From NCBI GenBank assembly GCA_025935445.1, contig JAICVG010000115.1:1-5314 (forward strand): DNA of 5,314 nucleotides, written 5' to 3'. The first letter of the stretch is position 1, and every line of letters begins with the position of its first letter. Below are positions 1 to 4,949 of this stretch, one piece after another. The translations under genes and the position numbers were made by a program. The notes below the pieces were generated by a model that saw nothing but the letters and a program-made list of their open reading frames with translations, was not told the DNA's origin and ran no database searches. Source of the stretch: Nitrososphaera sp. GTDB lineage: Archaea > Thermoproteota > Nitrososphaeria > Nitrososphaerales > Nitrososphaeraceae.

Positions 1-259
1 ACCTACAATACCTACGATAGCCCAGCGCATCGCACGGCTAAAATACGATGATGATAGAGTCTCACATATCAAGGTGCTCAATCCGAAGTCAGAATTCATG
101 AAAAAGATGGTGACCCTTTGTCCTACATTCTGCTACAGTTTGGAAGGGGGTGACGTGACGCTCCAGCATGAAGCATGCATAGAGTGTGGCACCTGTGCCG
201 AGGAAACGGAGTGGCACCACCCCAGGGGAGAAAAAGGGATAATTTACCAGTACGGCTAG
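1..259 (+). CDS. fixX: FixX-like ferredoxin family protein (5' end outside window)
   Basis: This is the C-terminal part of a FixX-type ferredoxin-like protein, which in known systems works with FixC and the electron-transfer flavoprotein FixAB to pass electrons toward quinone. The visible signature is a CP pair near the middle, then a CIECGTC block, then a tryptophan and HPRG followed by a G-hydrophobic-Y-Q-Y-G ending. This follows the FixX layout of CP, GCLECGTC, W-x-x-PRG and a terminal YG. Four cysteines (one in CP, three in the CxxCxxC block) could hold one Fe-S cluster; a fifth sits four residues after the CP cysteine. The frame stays open from base 2, and the residues before the GTG at 74 (including a SHIKV stretch) match the FixX N-terminal region. 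That GTG is therefore probably internal and the true start lies left of the window. FixC and FixAB genes may lie upstream (inference). Confidence 0.85.
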   Translation, partial: PTIPTIAQRIARLKYDDDRVSHIKVLNPKSEFMKKMVTLCPTFCYSLEGGDVTLQHEACIECGTCAEETEWHHPRGEKGIIYQYG

Positions 260-278
260 CTAGCTAGATAGCTAGCTA
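257..278. repeat. TAGC palindrome carrying both convergent stop codons
   Basis: Two copies of the self-complementary 10-mer TAGCTAGCTA (257-266 and 269-278) are separated by GA. The TAG stop of the FixX gene is bases 257-259, and the TAG stop of the opposing thioredoxin-fold gene is the complement of 276-278, so one stop lies at each outer end. Transcribed from either strand, the element can fold into the same 10-bp hairpin with a tiny loop (or be read as a direct repeat). It may act as a bidirectional 3'-end signal. There is no oligo-T run right after it, so terminator function is uncertain. Confidence 0.6.
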
Positions 279-827
279 ATTCTTCCACTTTATTGAGCAG
301 CCAATGGAAGGATCAAAATCCTTTTCAATTCTTTCTCCTCTTAGCAGCTTGCGAATGTTATTCTCCATAACCGGGACTGTAGGCTTAGCCTCTGGTTCAA
401 GTGCGTCATTTATCCTGCCGTGGAATACCAGCCTACGGTCTGCATCAAACAAGAATGGGTCTGGAGTGCACACTGCGCCATAGGCCTTAGCAACATCTTG
501 GCTTTCATCTATTAGGTATGGAAAATTTAGCTTGTGCTCATTTGCAAATATGAGCATGTTGTCAAAGCCCTCGTCTTTGTAGTTTGGATCGTTACTATTG
601 ATGCCAATAACCTGAAGTTCAGATGTGTTGAATCTGCTTTGCAAAGCGACAATGTCACCAATCCTTGCCTTGACGTAGGGACAGTGATTGCAAATGAACA
701 CAACAAGTGTTGCCTTGCTCTTATAATCCTGTAGTGAGTGCATCATTCTATCTGCACCTTTCAATGTAAAATCAGGTGCTCTGCTGCCTGTCTTGAGAAC
801 TTGGGGTGATGAAGCAGTCTTGACCAT
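276..827 (-). CDS. Thioredoxin-fold AhpC/TSA-type protein (PRX_like1 group)
   Basis: This 183-residue protein belongs to the redoxin (AhpC/TSA) part of the thioredoxin superfamily. Residues 14-23 (GSRAPDFTLK) are the usual peroxiredoxin entry motif. The active-site segment FICNHCPYVK places cysteines at 46 and 49 in a CxxC followed by P50, the form typical of the PRX_like1 group rather than classical peroxiredoxins. Further family marks are AYGAVCTPDPFLFD (Cys120, with the cis-Pro region), HGRIND near 136-141 and the C-terminal GCSIKWK (Cys177). No signal peptide or membrane segment is visible, so it is probably cytoplasmic. The substrate is unknown; thiol-peroxidase or disulfide reductase activity is inference. 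The ATG at 827 is preferred because a TATA-like element lies about 28 bp upstream, consistent with a leaderless transcript. It faces away from 920 and converges with the FixX gene. Confidence 0.9.
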   Translation of the reverse strand: MVKTASSPQVLKTGSRAPDFTLKGADRMMHSLQDYKSKATLVVFICNHCPYVKARIGDIVALQSRFNTSELQVIGINSNDPNYKDEGFDNMLIFANEHKLNFPYLIDESQDVAKAYGAVCTPDPFLFDADRRLVFHGRINDALEPEAKPTVPVMENNIRKLLRGERIEKDFDPSIGCSIKWKN

Positions 828-848
828 GCCAAATCATGCAATTTGTAG

Positions 849-860
849 ATATTATATATC
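849..860 (-). promoter_or_regulatory. TATA box of the thioredoxin-fold gene
   Basis: Read on the minus strand this is GATATATAATAT, centred about 28 bp before the ATG at 827. The spacing puts the transcription start at or very near the start codon, and no Shine-Dalgarno sequence is present, so a leaderless mRNA is expected. Confidence 0.6.
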
Positions 861-883
861 TATTCGAATTCCCTGCATTACCA

Positions 884-891
884 TTATAAAT
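884..891 (+). promoter_or_regulatory. TATA box for the rightward gene at 920
   Basis: TTATAAAT lies about 32 bp before the ATG at 920, the archaeal TATA-to-start distance of a leaderless gene. It lies some 30 bp from the leftward TATA box, making 828-919 a compact divergent promoter region. This promoter supports 920, not 1021, as the start of the broken gene that follows. Confidence 0.5.
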
Positions 892-919
892 GTCATCCTA
901 AATATTAATAATAATACCT

Positions 920-1307
920 ATGGATTATTACGGAAAGGAGAGTATAAGCAACAACAACAATAACAATTCCAAGCTCTTGCCAATAATCCTGCTGTAGCAT
1001 CTGCTGCAGCAATTGCTGCTATGTTTATCCTTCAGTTCTTTGTTGGAGTATACTTTTTCTTTTTCTTTCTACCGCTAACCTTCAGTTTGCCGTGGTCAAT
1101 AAAAAGGCTATGGGGTCGCAAGGCAAGGAAGCAGTGGAATGTAGAGGATCTCCGCCAGCAAATGCAAAAGAGTTCTCTCTGCAAGATCAGAAGAAAAAGA
1201 TCCTTTTCCCAAAATCAGAGCAATATCCAGTTACTGCAACTTGACAAGATATGCTTTCCGTAGAAAAAGATCAATGCACAATACTGGTCTTCGACAAAAA
1301 AAGATAG
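920..1307 (+). pseudogene. Small membrane-anchored protein, frame broken in three parts
   Basis: I do not recognise the family. A promoter-supported ATG at 920 starts MDYYGKES followed by an Asn run, but that frame ends at TAG 995-997. From about 964 the next frame continues as an Ala-rich helix and a long Phe-rich hydrophobic segment (roughly 990-1080), a clear membrane span. Past the T-rich tract at 1051-1070 a third frame becomes the protein-like one. It contains stretches such as NAKEFSLQDQKKKILFPK and ends at 1305-1307 after FDKKR, interrupted once by TGA 1242-1244. Both shifts go the same way and fit single-base deletions, one between about 964 and 994, one in the T-rich tract. Together they give about 129 residues: N-terminal Asn-rich tail, one membrane span, hydrophilic C-terminal domain. 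A literal caller would report only 1021-1263, whose C-terminal half looks like shadow sequence. Alternatives are assembly or homopolymer errors, or a genuine short protein. Confidence 0.45.
1021..1263 (+). CDS. Hypothetical 80-residue membrane protein (literal ORF)
   Basis: This is the longest uninterrupted ATG-started reading in the region 920-1307. Residues 1-25 are strongly hydrophobic and Phe-rich, ending just before a Lys/Arg-rich stretch, the layout of a single membrane span with a cytoplasmic tail. However, the in-frame codons before the ATG (back to 964) continue the same hydrophobic helix. No TATA box or ribosome binding site fits this start. The last 40 residues are rich in Arg, Ser and Gln and lack protein-like character, whereas another frame over the same bases looks better. 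It is listed because it is the only intact ORF of this size here, but I think it is a fragment of the broken gene described for 920-1307. Confidence 0.3.
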   Translation: MFILQFFVGVYFFFFFLPLTFSLPWSIKRLWGRKARKQWNVEDLRQQMQKSSLCKIRRKRSFSQNQSNIQLLQLDKICFP

Positions 1308-1318
1308 ATAGATAGATA
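1303..1318 (+). repeat. (GATA)4 microsatellite
   Basis: Four perfect GATA units directly follow an A-rich stretch and overlap the probable stop (1305-1307) of the broken gene. Bases 1308-1451 otherwise hold no gene I can support. They contain an ATATATAT run (1381-1388) and an (ATA/AAT) run (1409-1422) that probably serve the next gene. Confidence 0.8.
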
Positions 1319-1404
1319 ATTCTCTAGGCTGGATGCATAGCAATCACTATTCATTGCAGTAGTTCACAAAAAGCAGGAGCATATATATCAAAAGGAGCTT
1401 GAAC

Positions 1405-1423
1405 AAAAAATAATAATAATAAT
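1405..1423 (+). promoter_or_regulatory. A/T-rich promoter element before the 1452 gene
   Basis: An A-run followed by repeated TAA units is centred 30-40 bp before the ATG at 1452. No cleaner TATA element sits at the right distance for a leaderless start there. A second candidate is ATATATAT at 1381-1388, which would give a leader of about 35-45 nt; AAAGGAGC at 1391-1398 is too far from either start to act as a ribosome binding site. The choice between them is open. Confidence 0.35.
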
Positions 1424-1451
1424 TACCCCTTTGTCTGCATTAAGTGCACTA

Positions 1452-1835
1452 ATGTCAGATTCAATTGATGTCATCTTACAGCTTCCACAGCGCAAGATCG
1501 TCATAGCAGAGAATGATGTTTTCTTGGACAAGCAGATAAAAAACGATATTTTCATTCTAATGGTGGAAGAATCGATTGGTTCGGCGGGTGGAAGAGCTGC
1601 CAGCTTCGGCCACAGGCGAGTCGACAGGATATACGGCTTCTCCTGCTATGGTAGCGGCAAGTGCACAAAATTCTTTGACACGATCGAGCAAGACAAGATC
1701 GACCACTTTGACATACCCTACAGCGCAGTTGCAATGGACATCAGGCTCTCAGACGGCAAGCCGTACGTGTTGCAGGGGATAGTAGATCCCGATTCTGTAG
1801 CATCCTACCGTTCAGTGGTAAGCAATCTAAAATAG
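1452..1835 (+). CDS. Hypothetical conserved-looking archaeal protein, possible PH-like fold
   Basis: I do not recognise this soluble protein of 127 residues (134 if the TTG at 1431 is used). It has no signal peptide or membrane span. Alternating hydrophobic patterns suggest mostly beta structure (KIVIAENDVFL, IFILMVEE, RIYGFSCYG, SAVAMDIRL, YVLQGIV) followed by one C-terminal helix starting at DPDSVASYRSVV. A beta barrel capped by a C-terminal helix, with an IPYSAV strand and a G-K-x-Y-V-L-x-G-I strand, resembles bacterial PH-like domains; this is a weak inference. Two cysteines flank a glycine loop (FSCYGSGKC). ATG 1452 is chosen over TTG 1431 because it is the better initiator and an A/T-rich promoter element lies at about the right distance. 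The following gene starts 25 bp after its stop in the same direction, so joint function is possible. Confidence 0.7.
   Translation: MSDSIDVILQLPQRKIVIAENDVFLDKQIKNDIFILMVEESIGSAGGRAASFGHRRVDRIYGFSCYGSGKCTKFFDTIEQDKIDHFDIPYSAVAMDIRLSDGKPYVLQGIVDPDSVASYRSVVSNLK
1827..1835 (+). promoter_or_regulatory. Possible TATA element inside the end of the upstream gene
   Basis: CTAAAATAG overlaps the last codons and stop of the preceding gene and is centred about 30 bp before the ATG at 1861, the same geometry as the other leaderless promoters here. The 25-bp gap has no Shine-Dalgarno sequence. The gene at 1861 may therefore have its own promoter in addition to, or instead of, read-through. Confidence 0.3.
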
Positions 1836-1860
1836 GCTTGCAGACCAAGAACAACTAGTA

Positions 1861-2250
1861 ATGTCAGAAGACCATCCGCACCTTGAGAAGACAGCCTCTG
1901 CAATAGAAGACTTGCTTTACATGGGTGCGATCAGGCTTGTCGACAAGGAAGACAGGGCACTGTTATCCCCCCAGTTCTCCCTTGTAGTTTCAAACATGAT
2001 GCCGAGCATGAAAATCGACGAGGGTGCTGATAGCAGCGAGATAATGAAGCTGATGTATTATTCACTGCTGATCTATATAGGCGAGTACCTGAAGGTGCCT
2101 AAGTCTTTTATGATGGCACTTGGAAACGATCTAGAGAAAAACCGCGACAGCATGGAGTCTGGTGAGCTTATCACTACTTATGTTAGTGTGTTAACAGAGA
2201 TTTGGGTTCACAATCGCCATCGGCAGCAGCAGGAGGGGAAAAATAGGTAA
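1861..2250 (+). CDS. Hypothetical all-alpha acidic protein
   Basis: This 129-residue soluble protein is not one I recognise. The sequence looks all-helical: helices around residues 7-22 (with LLYMGAI), 36-47, 58-80 (Met/Tyr-rich and hydrophobic, IMKLMYYSLLIYIGEYL) and 100-120, joined by charged loops, with a polar tail rich in Gln, Arg and Lys. The 58-80 helix is broken by Tyr, Gly and Glu and looks like a buried core helix rather than a membrane span. There are no cysteines, so no metal or disulfide site of that kind. The start is the first ATG after the upstream stop and no better one exists. It lies 25 bp behind the possible PH-like gene and probably shares its transcription. The 3' end is followed by strong RNA-structure potential. 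Function unknown. Confidence 0.75.
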   Translation: MSEDHPHLEKTASAIEDLLYMGAIRLVDKEDRALLSPQFSLVVSNMMPSMKIDEGADSSEIMKLMYYSLLIYIGEYLKVPKSFMMALGNDLEKNRDSMESGELITTYVSVLTEIWVHNRHRQQQEGKNR

Positions 2251-2257
2251 CTAATGC

Positions 2258-2341
2258 AGCAGCAATCAATTGAAAGCTCGGTCACATCCGTATGGAGGTG
2301 CTTGTTATCCATTCCTTCGTTCATTGACTTTCATTGCTGCT
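2258..2341 (+). other. Long bulged stem with nested hairpin, possible structured RNA
   Basis: AGCAGCAA (2258-2265) pairs perfectly with TTGCTGCT (2334-2341), and after a 5-nt bulge (2266-2270) TGAAAG (2271-2276) pairs with CTTTCA (2328-2333), giving 14 base pairs in two helices. Inside, CACATCC (2283-2289) and GGAGGTG (2294-2300) form a hairpin with one A-G mismatch and a GTAT loop. It starts 8 bp after the 2250 stop and lies upstream of the expected start of the next transcript, so it would be in the 3' UTR of the 1861 gene or a separate small RNA. The folding is by eye. Confidence 0.4.
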
Positions 2342-2353
2342 CATGGCGGGTTT

Positions 2354-2395
2354 TCTCTATCAGAAAAAGCCTGATAGAGATGGGATATGATTTTT
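2354..2395 (+). terminator. Perfect 10-bp hairpin followed by T-run
   Basis: TCTCTATCAG (2354-2363) and CTGATAGAGA (2371-2380) are perfect inverted repeats around a 7-base loop, followed 10 bases later by TTTTT (2391-2395). This could form the 3' end of the 1861 transcript. Since it directly abuts the promoter of the methylthiotransferase gene, it could equally be an operator for a dimeric regulator. Archaeal termination relies mostly on oligo-T, so the hairpin is not strictly needed for that role. Confidence 0.45.
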
Positions 2396-2398
2396 AAG
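2390..2398 (+). promoter_or_regulatory. TATA-like element of the tRNA methylthiotransferase gene
   Basis: ATTTTTAAG is centred about 31 bp before ATG 2425 but only about 19 bp before ATG 2413. Since other genes here show 28-32 bp, this favours 2425 as the real start and a leaderless mRNA. Confidence 0.45.
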
Positions 2399-2424
2399 GA
2401 AAGCTGGTTTACATGTGTTCTACG

Positions 2425-3801
2425 ATGTTTCACACATCGCTCAAGCCACCAATCATAGAAACAATCCCCCTATTGAGAAAGTCTAAGCCCAAGGTATGGA
2501 TTGAAGCATATGGCTGCTCTGCAAGTATGGCAGATTCTGAGATGATAAGTGGGCTCTTAAAGGAGGCCGGCTATGAATTTGCGACCACGAAAAGTGAAAG
2601 TACCCTCAACCTCATTGTCACATGCTCTGTCAAAGATACAACCGAGCATAGGATGGTGAGCAGAATCAGGACAATGACCAAGTCGGGCAAGCCGCTCATC
2701 GTTGCAGGTTGCTTACCAAAGGCAGACAGGGCAAAAGTAGAATCAATGACTTCCTCGGCAAGTCTTCTTGGTCCCAATTGCATCGACAAGGCGCCGGATG
2801 CCGTTAGGTTAGCCCTTTCAGGAGGCAGGCTTGTGGCTCTTAGAGATTCTTCACTTGATAAGGTCAATATTCCAAGGGTCAGGCTTAACTCAGTGGTCAG
2901 CATAGTAGAGATAGCAAGCGGATGCATGAGCCAGTGCACTTTTTGCCAGACAAAGATTGCCAAGGGGTGGCTTCGGAGCTACCGCATAGGCGACATAGTG
3001 AGACAGATTAAATCAGATATCAAGAGTGGTTGCAAAGAAGTATGGCTTTCTTCAACCGACAATGGATGCTATGGAAGAGACATAGACACTAACCTTGTAG
3101 AGCTTCTGAAGGCATGCTGCTCCATAGAAGGTGGCTTCAAGATAAGAGTGGGAATGATGAACCCTATGTATCTGCCTGCAATACTGGATAGAATGGTCAG
3201 TTTATTCTATGAAAGTGACAAACTCTTCAAGTTTCTCCACATCCCTGTTCAAAGTGGAAGCGACAGGGTATTGAAAAAGATGAAACGTGGTCACACCTCC
3301 AAGATATTTATGGACGCCGTGGAGGCCTTTAGAGGCAAGATACCTGAGATGACGATCTCTACTGACATCATTGCAGGGTTTCCATCAGAAACTGAGGATG
3401 ATTTCAAAGAAACTGTTGACTTAATTGAGAGATCTCAACCGGACATTGTTAATATTTCGCGCTATTCTGCCAGGCCAGGAACAGAGGCATTTGGATGGAA
3501 GGGCATGAGGGTTAACTCTAAAGTATCCAAGGAAAGGTCAGAGTATCTGCACGCTCTTACAAGGAGAATCGCTAAGAAGCGCAACTCCCTCTGGCAGGAC
3601 TGGCATGGCGAAATAGTAATTGATGAGATTGGAAAAGTGAGGCAGGGGAGAAACTATGCATACAAGCCAGTAGTCATATCATCATCAACTACATCAACAA
3701 CAAATGCTGCTGATGATAGTCAAATTTTACTTGGTGACAAAGTGCGTGTCAACATTTATGATTTTTCCAACTTTTCATTGAAAGCAAAGATAATTTCGTA
3801 G
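2425..3801 (+). CDS. tRNA (N6-threonylcarbamoyladenosine37-C2)-methylthiotransferase
   Basis: This radical-SAM enzyme of the MiaB/MtaB/CDKAL1 family adds a methylthio group to t6A37 of tRNAs reading ANN codons, giving ms2t6A. The three domains are present (numbering from ATG 2413; subtract 4 for 2425). The N-terminal UPF0004 domain has cluster cysteines C35 (EAYGCS), C71 (VTCS) and C100 (AGCLP). The radical-SAM core has CMSQCTFC (C171, C175, C178) followed by KIAKGWLRSY, with HIPVQSGSD and DIIAGFPSETEDDF further on. A C-terminal TRAM domain spans about 395-461 and is interrupted by a Ser/Thr-rich low-complexity stretch near 423-433. All six Fe-S cysteines are in place, so the enzyme should be active. 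The short first motif and KIA-G-LRSY place it with the archaeal/eukaryotic e-MtaB branch rather than MiaB (from memory of the family). ATG 2425 is preferred on promoter spacing; 2413 is the alternative. Confidence 0.92.
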   Translation: MFHTSLKPPIIETIPLLRKSKPKVWIEAYGCSASMADSEMISGLLKEAGYEFATTKSESTLNLIVTCSVKDTTEHRMVSRIRTMTKSGKPLIVAGCLPKADRAKVESMTSSASLLGPNCIDKAPDAVRLALSGGRLVALRDSSLDKVNIPRVRLNSVVSIVEIASGCMSQCTFCQTKIAKGWLRSYRIGDIVRQIKSDIKSGCKEVWLSSTDNGCYGRDIDTNLVELLKACCSIEGGFKIRVGMMNPMYLPAILDRMVSLFYESDKLFKFLHIPVQSGSDRVLKKMKRGHTSKIFMDAVEAFRGKIPEMTISTDIIAGFPSETEDDFKETVDLIERSQPDIVNISRYSARPGTEAFGWKGMRVNSKVSKERSEYLHALTRRIAKKRNSLWQDWHGEIVIDEIGKVRQGRNYAYKPVVISSSTTSTTNAADDSQILLGDKVRVNIYDFSNFSLKAKIIS

Positions 3802-3835
3802 GGTAGCTAAACTTTGTTACGCTATGATCAGCTTT

Positions 3836-3845
3836 TGATTAATCA
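3836..3845. promoter_or_regulatory. Palindrome upstream of the FtsZ-like gene promoter
   Basis: TGATTAATCA is a perfect 10-bp palindrome ending 7 bp before the TATA-like element, with a second short palindrome TGATCA at 3825-3830. This is where an archaeal activator or repressor would contact DNA next to the BRE. A 10-bp palindrome in A/T-rich DNA can occur by chance. Confidence 0.3.
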
Positions 3846-3852
3846 CCAAAAC

Positions 3853-3859
3853 TTTTTAA
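3853..3859 (+). promoter_or_regulatory. TATA element of the FtsZ-like gene
   Basis: TTTTTAA lies 45 bp before the TTG start, predicting transcription from about 3882-3887 and a leader of roughly 15-20 nt. That leader would carry GGGGGAG (3882-3888), 12 bases before the start, the only Shine-Dalgarno-like sequence at a start in this window. This gene therefore seems to use a leadered mRNA, unlike its neighbours. Confidence 0.45.
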
Positions 3860-3900
3860 CTTGACATGTCTATCTCTGTGCGGGGGAGCTCGGGGAAAAC

Positions 3901-4875
3901 TTGGAGGATGAGCTATCGATCAAGAATCCTATGTTGCTGGTGGGCATCGGCGGCGTAGGAAGTAAAATTGCAGCTGCAGCGAGTGCGGCTCTTGAATGCA
4001 AATGCCTATTGATAAGCAACGATAAGAAGGATTTGGTCCACAATGATAGATGCACTGCTATTTTTGTTCGTTCTGGAGAATGGGTCAACCCTTCTAGTTA
4101 CAAATTACGCTCTTTTGTGGAGAGTCATCGCAATGAGATGGCGGCGGCCATGCGGGGCTACTCAACAGTCATGGTTGTTTCAAACTTGGCAGGGCGTGCC
4201 GGCACCGCAATAGCGCCAATTGTATGTAGGATGGCAAAAGATTCCAGTACTGCTGTAATCTCTATAACAATTATGCCCTTCAAATACGAAACGGATCGCA
4301 TTTTCAGTGCTGGCACAGCTCTCAGAAGAGTGCGTGAAGTTTCAGATTCAACGATAGTGATGGACAACGATGCATTCTTGGATAATAACTCGGAGCTGTC
4401 TCAACAAGATTGCTTTGCCATAACAAATAATGCAATAGTTGAGGTCATTGCCTCAATCTCTGCCGGTATGATAAAGCCGGCAATGAACGTGCTGTGCACA
4501 AGCAGGGCAAGCCCTAGCTCGGAATCCTCTCTCCGCGATTCGCTTTCAATGCTATATGATGCCGTCCCAGATGCAAGCACTGTCAAAAGAGCGATGGTAT
4601 ATGTAATGGGAGGTAATAGGATCCCTATTGGTGAGCTGAACAAGCTGGTAGGCTGCGTGCGGGGAATATTCAAAGAGGACGGCTCAATAGAAGTTGGGAT
4701 GCTATCCTCAATGTCGTCTTCTAATGGAGTACGCGTACACCTTGTTGCATCGGCTCCGCAAAAGACACGGTTTGATAGCTACGACCCCTTGGGAGACATC
4801 ATTCCCGATGTACTTGACTGGGATGAACCTGACTCGGCTCCTGACATCAAGCTGACCATACCTGCCATCGAATAG
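3901..4875 (+). CDS. Divergent FtsZ/tubulin-superfamily protein with degenerate GTPase loops
   Basis: This 324-residue protein aligns by eye along the FtsZ fold. The T1 nucleotide loop is intact (VGIGGVGSK, Gly15-Gly20). A T2-like ISND follows at 39-41 and a weak T3-like SGEWVNPSS at 58-66. The T4 tubulin signature, normally GGGTGTG, is reduced to AGRAGTA (97-103). Further FtsZ marks are IMPFKYE with Arg133, the AGTALRRV helix and DSTIVMDND (149-157). At the T7 position, where FtsZ has NxDxxD, it reads NVLCTSRASP (196-205) with no aspartate, so subunit-stimulated GTP hydrolysis should be lost. A second domain (about 225-285) and a short acidic tail follow. Nitrososphaerota divide with Cdv, and their FtsZ-like proteins are not thought to drive cytokinesis (from memory), so the role is unknown. 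TTG 3901 is the only upstream start in frame; ATG 3931 would sit too close to T1. Confidence 0.8.
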   Translation: MEDELSIKNPMLLVGIGGVGSKIAAAASAALECKCLLISNDKKDLVHNDRCTAIFVRSGEWVNPSSYKLRSFVESHRNEMAAAMRGYSTVMVVSNLAGRAGTAIAPIVCRMAKDSSTAVISITIMPFKYETDRIFSAGTALRRVREVSDSTIVMDNDAFLDNNSELSQQDCFAITNNAIVEVIASISAGMIKPAMNVLCTSRASPSSESSLRDSLSMLYDAVPDASTVKRAMVYVMGGNRIPIGELNKLVGCVRGIFKEDGSIEVGMLSSMSSSNGVRVHLVASAPQKTRFDSYDPLGDIIPDVLDWDEPDSAPDIKLTIPAIE

Positions 4876-4876
4876 G

Positions 4877-4889
4877 TTATATTATTATA
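4877..4889 (+). promoter_or_regulatory. Possible TATA element for the small zinc-ribbon gene
   Basis: TTATATTATTATA begins right after the FtsZ-like stop. From here transcription would start near 4910, leaving a leader of about 40 nt before ATG 4950. No better element sits 30 bp before that ATG. Confidence 0.35.
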
Positions 4890-4949
4890 GCAAGATGGCT
4901 GGGGCAATAGTAGAGCAGTAAGAGAGAGCGCACACACTAGTGGTACCAT

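Noticed and set aside
47..53. ATGATGA resembling a box C of a C/D small RNA
   Set aside because: It lies inside the FixX coding frame (Asp-Asp codons) and no paired box D/C'/D' arrangement is seen at suitable spacing.
74..259. GTG at 74 as the start of the FixX-like gene
   Set aside because: The frame is open to base 2 and the upstream residues fit the FixX N-terminal region, so starting at 74 would cut off conserved sequence.
1006..1019. 14-bp palindrome GCAGCAATTGCTGC just before ATG 1021
   Set aside because: It falls in Ala-rich coding sequence of the broken membrane-protein gene, where GCN codons easily create such symmetry.
2216..2310. Minus-strand ORF of 34 residues with Cys triplets
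   Set aside because: It overlaps the end of the 1861 gene, the cysteines come from the complement of a GCA repeat, and there is no start signal.
2571..2963. 130-residue minus-strand ORF inside the methylthiotransferase gene
   Set aside because: It is the complement of a well-supported radical-SAM gene and its translation has no recognisable domain.
4895..4921. Short ORF MAGAIVEQ after the FtsZ-like gene
   Set aside because: Only eight codons, and it would lie mostly upstream of the transcription start predicted from the only nearby TATA element.
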